Part shown: positions 49,626 to 58,157 of the stretch, piece by piece
How positions within the stretch are numbered: position 1 is the stretch's first letter
Layout of the letters: every line of letters begins with the position of its first letter
From: Nocardioides sp. SR21
GTDB taxonomy: Bacteria > Actinomycetota > Actinomycetes > Propionibacteriales > Nocardioidaceae
Assembly: GCF_022761125.1 (NCBI RefSeq)
Contig: NZ_JAKWJR010000004.1
Coordinates: 124,001-188,000, forward strand
Direction: 5' to 3'
DNA: 64,000 nucleotides
Position numbers and translations under genes: made by a program
Notes under the pieces: generated by a model
What the model was told of the DNA's origin: nothing
The model's input: only the letters and a program-made list of their open reading frames with translations
The model's database searches: none

Positions 49626-50125
49626 GTCGTTCGCAGATCGCCCTGCGGGCGCTGGTGCTCCTCGGCCCGGTGGTCGCGGTGCTCGCGACCGGCCCGGCCG
49701 GCAACTGGCCGCCGTGGTGGATCGCCGGCGCGGTCGCCGCGGCTGCGGCCGCGGCCGCCTGGGACCCGGACGCGCCGTACGGCACCGGCGCCGGCCTGGG
49801 CGTGCTGGGCTGGTGGGCGATCGCGCTCGAGGACTCGCTGCCCGCGTCGATCCTGGTCGCGGCGCTCGCGCTGGTGACCGCGCACGTGGCCGGGGTGCTC
49901 GCGTCGTACGGCCCGTCGACGATGCCGATCGACGCCGCGACGGTGGCGCTGTGGGTGCGGCGCGGGGCGCTGGTGCTGGTGACCGTCCCCGCCGCCTGGG
50001 TGCTCGCGCTGCTGCTGCGGGGCGAGCCGGAGCAGCCCGGGATCTGGCTGCTCGGCGCGCTGGCGGCGTTCGTCGCGACGGCGGCGGCGACCGCGGCCCT
50101 GGCGGTGCGGGCGGCGGAGGACTGA
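49622..50125 (+). CDS. Integral membrane protein of the MoxR operon
   Basis: A 167-residue very hydrophobic protein with about five helices (ALRALVLLGPVVAVLATGPA; WWIAGAVAAAAAAAAWDPD; ILVAALALVTAHVAGVLASY; ALVLVTVPAAWVLALLLR; WLLGALAAFVATAAATAALA). No family is recognised. It overlaps the DUF58 gene by 4 nt and the next gene by 1 nt. It is likely a membrane partner of the MoxR set. Confidence 0.75.
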   Translation: MSRSQIALRALVLLGPVVAVLATGPAGNWPPWWIAGAVAAAAAAAAWDPDAPYGTGAGLGVLGWWAIALEDSLPASILVAALALVTAHVAGVLASYGPSTMPIDAATVALWVRRGALVLVTVPAAWVLALLLRGEPEQPGIWLLGALAAFVATAAATAALAVRAAED

Positions 50126-50439
50126 TGGACGTCGAGGAGTACGTCGAGCGGGTGCTGACCTGCGTCGAGGCGGTGCCCCGCGGGCGGGTCACGACGTACG
50201 GCGCGATCGCGGAGGTGGTCGGCGCGGTGATGGGCGGCGGCGGTCCACGCCAGGTCGGTTCGATCATGGCGTCGTACGGCGGGCCGGTGCCGTGGTGGCG
50301 CGTCGTGCGCGCCGACGGGTCGCTGCCGCCGAGCCACCAGGACGGGGCGCGGCAGGCCTACCTCGAGGAGGGCACGCCGCTGCGGCCGACCGGGAACGTG
50401 GACATCAAGAAGGCGTTCTGGAGGCCGCCGGACTTCTGA
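50125..50439 (+). CDS. Alkyltransferase-like (ATL) DNA-binding protein
   Basis: A 104-residue protein of the MGMT C-terminal fold. It has GRVTTYGAIAEVVG (helix-turn-helix), PRQVGSIMAS (Arg finger region) and VPWWRVVRADGSLPPSHQDG. The methyl-accepting Cys of PCHRV is replaced by Trp in PWWRV, the hallmark of ATL proteins, which bind O6-alkylguanine and flag it for nucleotide excision repair instead of repairing it. It is preceded by a TGATG junction at the end of the MoxR operon, with which it has no obvious functional link. Confidence 0.85.
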   Translation: MDVEEYVERVLTCVEAVPRGRVTTYGAIAEVVGAVMGGGGPRQVGSIMASYGGPVPWWRVVRADGSLPPSHQDGARQAYLEEGTPLRPTGNVDIKKAFWRPPDF

Positions 50440-50484
50440 CGAGTTGTGTCAGGAACCCGACAGAACAAGGGGGTTCGCCGGCCC

Positions 50485-50490
50485 TACGTT
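50485..50490 (+). promoter_or_regulatory. Possible -10 element of the secreted-paralogue pair
   Basis: TACGTT ends 6 nt before the ATG at 50497; no ribosome binding site is present. It would drive both genes of the pair. Confidence 0.42.
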
Positions 50491-50496
50491 CACGCC

Positions 50497-51114
50497 ATGA
50501 CTCGGAAACTCACGCTCGCCATCACGGCCGTGCTGCTCGCAGCAGGGCTCCTGACCGCCCCGCAGGCGGCCACCGCCCAGGTGCCGTCCGACCGGACCAC
50601 CACGGCACCGACACCCACCTGGCACCACAAGCACTTCCACATGAACGCCTTCCGTCGTCAGGGCGGCGCCTCGCACCTGACCGGGCGCTGCAACGGCTCC
50701 TGGCACGACGACCACGGCCAGTGCTGGGGGTATGGCGAGCAGCTCGCCGACTTCCACGGCAAGAGCTACCCGTTCCAGAACTACCTGCACTGGGAGTGGC
50801 ACCGCCACACGAACAAGTGCCCCGACGTCCCGGGCGGCCGCGACCAGTCCGTGTGGCGCCACGAGGTCCTCCTCGAGACCGCGCACCAGGGCACCGGGCA
50901 GGGCAGCCACCTCTGCGGCTGGGTCGACCACGGGTGGAACACGATGCTGGTGACCGGCGGCCTCATCGTCGACCGCCACGGGATCGAGCGCCCGGTCTCG
51001 CCGACCAGCGGCGACGTCACCCAGCGGGAGCGGCAGGGCGGTCCGCTGTACGTCTTCCTCAAGGCCCAGGACCAGGGCTACGTGCTCGGCCTGCGCGGCT
51101 ACCTGGAGTACTGA
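50497..51114 (+). CDS. Secreted four-cysteine protein, paralogue 1
   Basis: A 205-residue exported protein of no family I recognise. A signal peptide (LAITAVLLAAGLLTAPQAATA) is followed by a His- and Trp-rich domain. Shared landmarks with the next gene are KHFHMNA, C-x10-C-x-G-Y-G-E, a third Cys in TNKCPD, LCGWVDHGWN, QGGPLYVF and the end YVLGLRGYLEY. The four Cys probably form two disulfides. The many His and Trp residues suggest metal or carbohydrate binding, which is only inference. It lies after the ATL gene and is coupled to its paralogue by TGATG. Confidence 0.75.
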   Translation: MTRKLTLAITAVLLAAGLLTAPQAATAQVPSDRTTTAPTPTWHHKHFHMNAFRRQGGASHLTGRCNGSWHDDHGQCWGYGEQLADFHGKSYPFQNYLHWEWHRHTNKCPDVPGGRDQSVWRHEVLLETAHQGTGQGSHLCGWVDHGWNTMLVTGGLIVDRHGIERPVSPTSGDVTQRERQGGPLYVFLKAQDQGYVLGLRGYLEY

Positions 51115-51698
51115 TGATGACCCGGATCCTGGCCGTGCTGATCGGTCTGCTGCTGCCCCTGCTCGGCGCCACCGCGGCCGAGGCCGCCTCCGCACCCGGT
51201 GAGGGACGTACGGCGTACGAACCCAGCTGGCACAAGGTGCACTTCCACATGAACGCCTACCCCGGCGCCGGCCCGGGCGCCGAGTGCGCCGGCTTCTCCT
51301 ACCACCAGTACGGCTGGTGCGTCGGGTACGGCGAGAGCGGGCTCAGCGCCCAGTCCGCGCCGTTCGAGGGCGCGGTCGACTGGTACTGGGAGGACCACGC
51401 CAAGCGCTGCCGCGACTTCGACGGCCGCGACACCCACCACTGGTGGCGCGAGCTGCAGGTCACCAAGCGCACCGGCCTCGGCACCAGCGCGCTGTGCGGC
51501 TGGGTCGACCGGCACTGGGGCACCTACCGCCTCACCGGCGGGCAGATCCTGGTCGACGGTCACCTGCGCCACGTGCAGGCGACCAGCAACGTCGTCGCCG
51601 ACCGCGAGCACGTCAAGGGCGGACCGCTGTTCGTGCACTACGCCGACCGGGGCAGCCGCGGCTACGTGCTCGGCCTTCGCGGCTGGCTCTTCTACTGA
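51114..51698 (+). CDS. Secreted four-cysteine protein, paralogue 2
   Basis: A 194-residue exported paralogue of the preceding protein. A signal peptide (ILAVLIGLLLPLLGATAAEA) leads to the same plan: VHFHMNA, C-x10-C-x-G-Y-G-E, a third Cys in KRCRD, LCGWVDRHWG, KGGPLFVH and YVLGLRGWLFY. Cysteine spacing is the same but most other residues differ, so the duplication is old. ATG at 51114 overlaps the first gene's stop; a second ATG follows at 51117. It is convergent with the DUF1116 gene, with 4 nt between the stops. Confidence 0.75.
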   Translation: MMTRILAVLIGLLLPLLGATAAEAASAPGEGRTAYEPSWHKVHFHMNAYPGAGPGAECAGFSYHQYGWCVGYGESGLSAQSAPFEGAVDWYWEDHAKRCRDFDGRDTHHWWRELQVTKRTGLGTSALCGWVDRHWGTYRLTGGQILVDGHLRHVQATSNVVADREHVKGGPLFVHYADRGSRGYVLGLRGWLFY

Positions 51699-51702
51699 GC
51701 GG

Positions 51703-53094
51703 CTACTGAGGGGGGTGGGCCAGGTCGGCCAGCCGCGCCAGCGCCTGCGGGAAGATCTCCGCGGGCGGGGTGACGAGCCCGGCGCCGACCTGGCCCACGC
51801 CGGCCCGCTTGCCGGCCATGCCGGTGTTGATCTGGGGCAGGATCCCGGTCCGGCACACCTTGGTGACGTCGATGCCGGTCGGCGTGCCCTGGAACTCCAG
51901 CACCGGCACCGACCAGCGCGGGTTCTCGCCCAGCGTGATCTCGTGCATCCGGCGGGTGGTGTTGAGGGCGTCCGGCACCGAGCCGCCGACGAACCGCACG
52001 ATCGCGGGGGCGGTCGCCATCGCGAAGCCGCCGATGCCGGCGGTCTCGGTGATCGCCGAGTCGCCGATGTCGGGGTTCGCGTCGTCCGGCCCGTAGTCGC
52101 CGAAGTAGAGCCCGTCCACCTGCTGCGACGGGCCGGTGAACCACTCGTCGCCGGTGCCGGCGACCTGGATGCCGAAGTCGGTGCCGTTGCGGGCCATCGC
52201 CACGACCATCGTCGAGCCGTCGATGCCGCGGGCGGCGTCGAGCGCGAGCTTGCAGGCCGGCATCGCGAGGTTGAGGAAGAAGTGGTCGTTGCCGCCGATG
52301 AACGTCATCGCCTTCGCGACGTCGGCCGTGTCGAAGCCGCTCGTCACCATGGCCGGCGCGAGGTCGCGCAGCGTCATCAGCGTGCCGGCGCGGTTGCGGT
52401 TGTGGGCCTCGTCGCCCATCTGCAGCATCTGCGTGAGGATGCCGGTGACGTCGACGGGACCGGCCGCGCGGACGGCCTTCTGCAGCAGCGGCCCGAGCAC
52501 GTCGGCGAGCCAGTGCAGGCGCTCGATCACGTCGGGCGCGTAGGCGCCGTACCGCAGCACCTTGCCGAGTCCCTCGTTGAGGGTGCAGTACGTCCGGCGT
52601 CCGCTCGCCTGGTCCTCGAGCACCCACACCCACATGCTCGGCGTGGTGATCCCGGCCATCGGTCCGACCGCGGAGCGGTGGTGGCACGGCTCGAGCGTGA
52701 CGTTGGCGCCGGACTCGAAGAGCGCGACGGCGTCCTCGGGGTCGTCGACCAGGCCCTCGAAGGCGGCCGCGCCCATCAACGCGCCGCGCATCGGGCCGGA
52801 CGCGCGCTCCCACGTGATCGGCGGCCCGGCGTGCAGGAACTCGCCGCGCTGCAGGCCGAGCACCTCCGACGCCGGCACGACGTCGACGAGGGTGGAGGTC
52901 ACGTCGAGCATCGCGGCCAGCGCCCGCTCGTTGGCAGTACGCCGGCGCGGGTCCGCCGCGACCGTCGCCAGGTGGGCCTCGGTGCCCACCATCGGCGGGC
53001 GCCAGTCGACGCGGGTGACGGACACGGCCTGCTCGGCGACGGCGTCGGCCAGCAGGTCGGCGCCTACGTTCACGACGGTGGTGGGGGTGGTCAT
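51703..53094 (-). CDS. DUF1116 protein, AllG/YlbE-like
   Basis: A 463-residue protein of the DUF1116 family (YahG/YlbE), with MVGTEAHLATVAADPRRRTA, NEGLGKVLRYGAYAPDVIER, GDEAHNRNRAGTLMTLRDLA and ITETAGIGGFAMATAPAIV. In E. coli YlbE works with FdrA and YlbF as the oxamate carbamoyltransferase of allantoin use (renamed AllG, as I recall). Here the gene is last of three minus-strand genes that overlap by 4 nt each, in the order DUF2877, FdrA, DUF1116. The role is inferred from this full trio. Confidence 0.82.
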   Translation of the reverse strand: MTTPTTVVNVGADLLADAVAEQAVSVTRVDWRPPMVGTEAHLATVAADPRRRTANERALAAMLDVTSTLVDVVPASEVLGLQRGEFLHAGPPITWERASGPMRGALMGAAAFEGLVDDPEDAVALFESGANVTLEPCHHRSAVGPMAGITTPSMWVWVLEDQASGRRTYCTLNEGLGKVLRYGAYAPDVIERLHWLADVLGPLLQKAVRAAGPVDVTGILTQMLQMGDEAHNRNRAGTLMTLRDLAPAMVTSGFDTADVAKAMTFIGGNDHFFLNLAMPACKLALDAARGIDGSTMVVAMARNGTDFGIQVAGTGDEWFTGPSQQVDGLYFGDYGPDDANPDIGDSAITETAGIGGFAMATAPAIVRFVGGSVPDALNTTRRMHEITLGENPRWSVPVLEFQGTPTGIDVTKVCRTGILPQINTGMAGKRAGVGQVGAGLVTPPAEIFPQALARLADLAHPPQ

Positions 53095-54503
53095 CGCGTG
53101 CCTCCGACGAGCTCGAGCGCGCGGCGGGTGGCGCCGGCGTTGGACAGGTGGACCTCGGCGCCCGCGTCGGCGAGCGCGCGGACCTGGCGATCGCGGCCCT
53201 GCGGGTCGGCGTCGGTGCCGACGACCGTGATCACCACGGGCTTGTCGATGCCGCTGATGGCAGGAGCCAGGCGGGACGCGGGATCCGGCTCGGCGCCGTG
53301 GCCGAGCACGACGTCCAGCAGCAGCACCCCGGTCGCGGGGTCGGCCGCCGCGCGGGCGATGTGCTCGAGGCGCAGCGTCGGGTCGATCATCGGGTGCGCG
53401 CGGCCGGTCGTGTAGGCGTCGTCGCCGAAGTCGACGAACGTGTGGCCCGCCTCCGCCCCGGAAACATGCGCAGCGGCGATCAGCTGCGCCTCGCTCTCGA
53501 GCGTGCCGCCGACGAACAGGCCCCGGATCACGCCGGACCCGGGGGAGGCGGAGCCGGTGACCGGCCAGGCCGGGACGTCGCGGCCGAGCCGGCGCAGCAC
53601 CGACTCCGCGGCCGCGGTGAGGTCCGGACGGCCCGCGCCGAGAAGGGCGTGCTCGACCGGCGTGGACAGGGTGCCGGCGTACTCCTCGATCTCGGCGGCG
53701 ACGTCGTCGGCCGGCGGCTTGGAGACCAGCACGATCAGCTCGACCGCGGGGTCCTCGTCGAGCCGGCGCAGCGCCTCGCGGGTGGCGAGGCCGCGCACCT
53801 CGGCGGACAGGTCGCGGCCGCCGACACCGAGGGCGGACGTCACGCCGACGCCCGCGTGGTCGAGCAGCGCGAGCAGCTGCTGGCAGCCGGTGCCCGACGC
53901 GGCGACGATGCCGACCGGGCCGGGGGAGACGGCGTTCGCGAAGCCGAGACCGAGCCCGCCGACGACGGCGGTGCCGCAGTCCGGGCCCATCACGAGCACG
54001 CCGCGCTCGGCGGCCGCGCGCTTGAGCGCGATCTCCTGCTCCAGCGGGACGTTGTCGCTGAACACCATCACGTCGCGGCCCGCGTCGACGGCGTCCATCG
54101 CCTCGACGAACGCGTTGGCGCCGGGGACCGAGACCACCGCGATCGCGTCGTGGCCCGGGCTTCCAGCCGAGCGCCGCAGGCCGCTGCCGGTGGTGCGCGG
54201 CGGGGCGGTCGCCGTGGGGCCGGACTCGCGCCGGTTGGCATCGCGCAGCGCCTGCTCGACGCCGGCCAGGGCACCCGCGAGGGCACCGGCGTCGTCGAGC
54301 CGGAGCGCGACGACCATGTCGTTGGGGGTGGCCTCGGCGGGGACCGCGAAGCCCATCTCCGTCAGGACGTCGACGTTCAGCGGCGTCGCCATCGCGACCT
54401 GCGCGGCGGCGACGCCGGGCAGGCCCTGCACGGTCCGGCTGACCTGGAGGAGCGTCACCGAGTCGGCGTACGCGCCGGGTCGGAGCTCGACGTGGGTGCT
54501 CAT
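53091..54503 (-). CDS. fdrA: FdrA/AllF-like acyl-CoA synthetase-fold protein
   Basis: A 470-residue protein of the FdrA family. It has a CoA-binding-like start (LLQVSRTVQGLPGVAAAQVA), ALKRAAAERGVLVMGPDCGT, GPVGIVAASGTGCQQLLALL and GVGGRDLSAEVRGL, related to succinyl-CoA synthetase alpha chains. E. coli FdrA is a subunit of oxamate carbamoyltransferase (AllF). The His used for phosphorylation in true synthetases has no obvious counterpart. It overlaps both neighbours by ATGA, showing that all three are translated together. Confidence 0.85.
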   Translation of the reverse strand: MSTHVELRPGAYADSVTLLQVSRTVQGLPGVAAAQVAMATPLNVDVLTEMGFAVPAEATPNDMVVALRLDDAGALAGALAGVEQALRDANRRESGPTATAPPRTTGSGLRRSAGSPGHDAIAVVSVPGANAFVEAMDAVDAGRDVMVFSDNVPLEQEIALKRAAAERGVLVMGPDCGTAVVGGLGLGFANAVSPGPVGIVAASGTGCQQLLALLDHAGVGVTSALGVGGRDLSAEVRGLATREALRRLDEDPAVELIVLVSKPPADDVAAEIEEYAGTLSTPVEHALLGAGRPDLTAAAESVLRRLGRDVPAWPVTGSASPGSGVIRGLFVGGTLESEAQLIAAAHVSGAEAGHTFVDFGDDAYTTGRAHPMIDPTLRLEHIARAAADPATGVLLLDVVLGHGAEPDPASRLAPAISGIDKPVVITVVGTDADPQGRDRQVRALADAGAEVHLSNAGATRRALELVGGTR

Positions 54504-55243
54504 GCTGCGACTCCTTGGAGGTGGAGGAGGGCGAGCCGGCCACCGTGCAGCAGCCCGGCTCCGGAGGTGTGGCCGACCGACGTGAGGGCGGCGGCGCGCT
54601 CGGGGTCGCCGGGGTCGGCGACCCAGGCGGCGAACTCGGGGATGACCTCGCCGTGGATCGCGCAGTCGAGCAGCGTCGCCGACAACAGCGTGGTGCGGTC
54701 GAGGTGGGCGCGGACCGCGGCGTCGACCTCGGGGGTCTCGACGCCGGCGGCCCGGTGCAGCGCCAGCCAGCCGCAGAGGACGTCGTCACCGAGCGGGGTC
54801 AGCCCGTCGCCGCGGCCGATCATGCGTGCGACGTCGTCGGCGGTCAGGTCGGGGGGAACCGAGGCGAAGGCAGAGCCGACGTGCTCGGCCACCGCGGCCG
54901 GGGGGACAGCCTGCAGGGTGTCCGAGCACGCCGTGTCCGGAAGTCGCGGGACGCGCACGTCCACGATCCTGCCGATGCTCAGCGCGGTGCCGCCGAGGTG
55001 CAGCACTCCCTCTCGAAGGTACGCCGCACCCGAGGCGTTCGTCGCGCCGTCCGCGCCGAGGTGATCGGATCGTGACCGAAGCGCGCACGGGACGGCGGTC
55101 GCCCGCGGGCCGACCACGCCGACACAGCGGCCGGCGACCTCGACGTACACGGCGTCGCGCCCGCGGTGCAGCACCCGGACCGGCCCGTCGGGCTGCGCCC
55201 GCAGGTGCTCGCGCACTCGAACCGGCGCGCTCACAGGGATCAC
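54500..55243 (-). CDS. DUF2877 protein, AllH/YlbF-like
   Basis: A 247-residue protein of the DUF2877 family. The signature is MIGRGDGLTPLGDDVLCGWL, and the last part includes TSGAGLLHGGRLALL. YlbF is the third subunit of the E. coli oxamate carbamoyltransferase (AllH). It is the first gene of the minus-strand operon, divergent from the PucR regulator. GTG at 55243 has a -10-like hexamer 7 nt upstream; an alternative GTG at 55234 has GGAAGG 8 nt upstream. The two cannot be separated from sequence. Confidence 0.82.
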   Translation of the reverse strand: MIPVSAPVRVREHLRAQPDGPVRVLHRGRDAVYVEVAGRCVGVVGPRATAVPCALRSRSDHLGADGATNASGAAYLREGVLHLGGTALSIGRIVDVRVPRLPDTACSDTLQAVPPAAVAEHVGSAFASVPPDLTADDVARMIGRGDGLTPLGDDVLCGWLALHRAAGVETPEVDAAVRAHLDRTTLLSATLLDCAIHGEVIPEFAAWVADPGDPERAAALTSVGHTSGAGLLHGGRLALLHLQGVAA

Positions 55244-55250
55244 CTTCCCG

Positions 55251-55256
55251 ACGCTA
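55251..55256 (-). promoter_or_regulatory. Possible -10 element of the AllH-FdrA-AllG operon
   Basis: Read on the minus strand, TAGCGT ends 7 nt before the GTG at 55243. The 75-bp divergent region to the PucR start would carry both promoters and any PucR site. Confidence 0.38.
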
Positions 55257-55318
55257 TCGGGGCCAAGTTACGTTTGCCGATGTGACGTTGTGCCAACGCA
55301 GTGGGCAGGGGAGTGCAA

Positions 55319-56560
55319 GTGTTGACAAGCGGTGACCGTGAAGAGCTCGCCAGCGCCGCCCTGGCGCGGGTGGACGCGCTCCACACGGGGCTGACCCAGA
55401 TCGTGCTCGAGGGCGGCAACCTGGACGGCATCGCGGCCGAGGTCGCGCGGGTGCTCGGGGTGGGGGTCGTGTTCACGTCGACCGACGGCCGCGAGCGGGC
55501 CGCGGCGCTCGACGACGAGCACCGGGCGCTGCTCGCCGAGAACGGGCTCACCGACCCGACCGGCCGGATCCGCGTCGAGCGGATCGAGGGCAGCCGCGTC
55601 GCCCACGTCTCCCGGGTCGCCGCCGGCGGCACCGACCTGGCCCGGCTCGTGTGCGTGCGCGCCGACGGGCCCTGGACCGCCGACGACGTGCACGCGCTGG
55701 AGCGGGCCGCCGCGGTCGCCGCGCTGCTGATCACCCGCGAGGAGGCGATCACCGCCGTCGAGAACAAGTACCAGGGCGACTTCCTGCGAGACCTGCTGCT
55801 GCGGCGCGCGGTCGACCCGGCGTACGTCGCCGAGCACGCCGACACGTTCGGCTGGGACCTCGCGCGCCCGGTCGTCGTGGTCGTCGCCGAGCTCGACCCG
55901 CCAGAGCCCTCGGCCGAGCCGGTCTCGGGCGCGCAGCGACGGCAGTGGCAGGAGCGGTTCTCCGCGGCCTGGCAGCAGGTCGTCTCGACGGTCGCGCCCG
56001 GGATCCCCGTCGTGGACTTCTCGTCCGAGGTCGTCGCGCTGCTGCCGGAGGGTGAGGACGTCGTGCTCCGCGTGGTGCAGGCGGTCGCCGGGGACAAGGG
56101 CGGCGGCCGGCGCCCGTTCTCGGTCGGCGTCAGCCGCGTCGCCTCCTCCCTCGACGAGCTGCCCGACGCCTACGCCCATGCCCGCCGGGCGGTCGAGGTC
56201 GGCCGTCGTGTCAACGGCGGTGGCTCCACGACGTTCTTCGACCAGCTCGGGCTGCACCGGCTGATCGCGCTGATCCCCGACGGCCCGGAGGGGGCCGGTG
56301 AGCTCGCGGCGTTCGTGAGCGACGTGCTCGGGCCGCTCGCCGAGCAGACCACCGAGGCCGCGGACCTCCGCGAGACCCTGCAGGTGCTGCTGGACACGAA
56401 CTTCAACGTCGCCGAGGCCGCGCGCCTGCAGTTCTTCCACTACAACACGATGCGCTACCGGGTCTCGAAGCTGGAGCGACTGCTCGGCCCGCTCTCGGGC
56501 GACCCGCACCTGCGCCTCGATGTCGCGGTAGCCCTGCGGGTGCTGGAGATGGCGCGTTAG
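55319..56560 (+). CDS. PucR-family transcriptional regulator
   Basis: A 413-residue regulator. The N-terminal 150 residues are a GAF-like sensor, the middle contains GGGRRPFSVGVSRVASSLDE (a GGDEF-like fold common to the family), and the C-terminal helix-turn-helix is LRETLQVLLDTNFNVAEAAR with YNTMRYRVSKLERLLG. PucR-type regulators control purine and ureide use. GTG at 55319 is preferred to 55301 because AGGGGAG (55307-55313) is 5 nt upstream. It is divergent from the AllH/FdrA/AllG operon and followed by the permease, probably its targets. Confidence 0.88.
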   Translation: MLTSGDREELASAALARVDALHTGLTQIVLEGGNLDGIAAEVARVLGVGVVFTSTDGRERAAALDDEHRALLAENGLTDPTGRIRVERIEGSRVAHVSRVAAGGTDLARLVCVRADGPWTADDVHALERAAAVAALLITREEAITAVENKYQGDFLRDLLLRRAVDPAYVAEHADTFGWDLARPVVVVVAELDPPEPSAEPVSGAQRRQWQERFSAAWQQVVSTVAPGIPVVDFSSEVVALLPEGEDVVLRVVQAVAGDKGGGRRPFSVGVSRVASSLDELPDAYAHARRAVEVGRRVNGGGSTTFFDQLGLHRLIALIPDGPEGAGELAAFVSDVLGPLAEQTTEAADLRETLQVLLDTNFNVAEAARLQFFHYNTMRYRVSKLERLLGPLSGDPHLRLDVAVALRVLEMAR

Positions 56561-56688
56561 CGGCGCGCCACAACTGGTGCCAGTGGCTCCGGCGTTCCTT
56601 CGGCATTTGTCGCCGTCGTGGGTGTGTCATGACTCTCACTAGTTTGTGCAGAACCTCGGGCCTGTCCTGACACCGGAAGGGTGCAGTC

Positions 56689-58143
56689 ATGTCGATGTTC
56701 AAGTGGGAAGTCGTTGATCCCAAACCCGGAGAAGCCGTAGCCCCCGATCAGCGCCTCGCATGGGGCAAGACAGCGGGCCTCGGCGCCCAGCACGTTGTCG
56801 CGATGTTCGGCGCGACGTTCGTCTTCCCGCTGATCATGGGGCTCAACCCGAACCTCGCGATCATGATGAGCGGTATCGCCACGATCTGCTTCCTGCTGAT
56901 CGTCAAGGGTGTCGTCCCGAGCTACCTCGGCACGTCGGCCTCGTTCGTCGGCGGTGCCACCGCGATCTACTCCCAGGGCGGAGGTCCGACCGACGTCACC
57001 GGCGCGATCCTGATCTCCGGCGTGGTGCTCGCGATCATCGGCGTCATCGTCCACTTCCTGGGCGCGGACGTCGTCAACGCCGTCCTCCCGCCGGTCGTCA
57101 CCGGTGGTGTCGTGATGGTGATCGGCCTCAACCTGGCCGGTGTGGCGACCAGCGTGTACATGCCGGCAGACCGCTGGATGGCGCTGATCACCATGACCGC
57201 CGTGATCCTGATGGCCGTCGGCCTCCGCGGCTTCTTCGGCCGGATCGCGATCTTCCTCGGCCTGCTCTTCGGCTACGTGCTGTCGTGGCTCTTCGACGTC
57301 ATGGGTGTCGGCGGCGTCGAGGGCGACCGCGTCAACTGGGACAGCGTGAAGAGCGCGGACTGGTTCGGCCTCCCGCCGCACACGGCAGACGGCCTGGTCG
57401 GCAACCAGTCGCCCTTCGGTGGCGCCAACAACATGGCCGAGGTCGGGTGGCACCTGCCGACCTTCTCGCTGACCTTCGCGCTGCTGGCGCTCCCGGCCGT
57501 GATCGCGCTGGTCGCGGAGAACATGGGCCACGTGAAGGCCGTCTCCGGCATGACCGGCCGTGACCTCGACCCGGTCATGGGCAAGGCGATCGCCGCCGAC
57601 GGTGTCGGCACCGTGATCGCGTCCTCGGTCGGTGGATCGCCGACCACGACGTACGCCGAGAACATCGGTGTCATGGCGGCGACCCGGGTCTACTCGACCG
57701 CGGCGTACTTCGTCGCGGCGATCGTCGCGATCCTGCTGGGCTTCATCCCGAAGTTCGGTCAGATCGTCGCGGCCACCCCGGGCGGCGTGCTCGCCGGCAT
57801 CACGATCGTGCTCTACGGCATGATCGGCCTGCTGGGCGCGAAGATCTGGATCGAGAACCGGGTGAACTTCGCGAACCCGGTCAACCTCGTCCCCGTCGCC
57901 GCCGGCCTGATCCTGGGCATCGGCCTGGGGACGACCGGGTTCTTCGAGATCACCGAGGACTTCCAGCTCGGTGGCATCGCGCTGGGCACCATCGTGATCA
58001 TCGTCGGCTACCACCTGGCCCGCTGGGTGGCTCCGAACGGTGGCGACGACGGCGCGATCATCGCGGTCGGTCACGAGGGCGCGCACGTCGAGGACCACGC
58101 GGCGCCGCACCACCACGACGGCGACCCCAAGCACAAGCACTGA
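56689..58143 (+). CDS. NCS2 uracil/xanthine permease
   Basis: A 484-residue 14-helix nucleobase transporter of the NCS2 (UraA/RutG) family. Diagnostic stretches are GLGAQHVVAMFGATFVFPLI, TSASFVGGATAIYSQGG, LPAVIALVAENMGHVKAVSG and GVGTVIASSVGGSPTTTYAE. The C-terminus is unusually rich in His (about 10 of the last 30 residues). The EN-x-G-H motif (AENMGH) is that of the UraA uracil-type group, while the neighbours suggest xanthine or urate. ATG at 56689 has GGAAGG 9 nt upstream. Confidence 0.9.
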   Translation: MSMFKWEVVDPKPGEAVAPDQRLAWGKTAGLGAQHVVAMFGATFVFPLIMGLNPNLAIMMSGIATICFLLIVKGVVPSYLGTSASFVGGATAIYSQGGGPTDVTGAILISGVVLAIIGVIVHFLGADVVNAVLPPVVTGGVVMVIGLNLAGVATSVYMPADRWMALITMTAVILMAVGLRGFFGRIAIFLGLLFGYVLSWLFDVMGVGGVEGDRVNWDSVKSADWFGLPPHTADGLVGNQSPFGGANNMAEVGWHLPTFSLTFALLALPAVIALVAENMGHVKAVSGMTGRDLDPVMGKAIAADGVGTVIASSVGGSPTTTYAENIGVMAATRVYSTAAYFVAAIVAILLGFIPKFGQIVAATPGGVLAGITIVLYGMIGLLGAKIWIENRVNFANPVNLVPVAAGLILGIGLGTTGFFEITEDFQLGGIALGTIVIIVGYHLARWVAPNGGDDGAIIAVGHEGAHVEDHAAPHHHDGDPKHKH

Positions 58144-58157
58144 TTGACTAGGGAATC

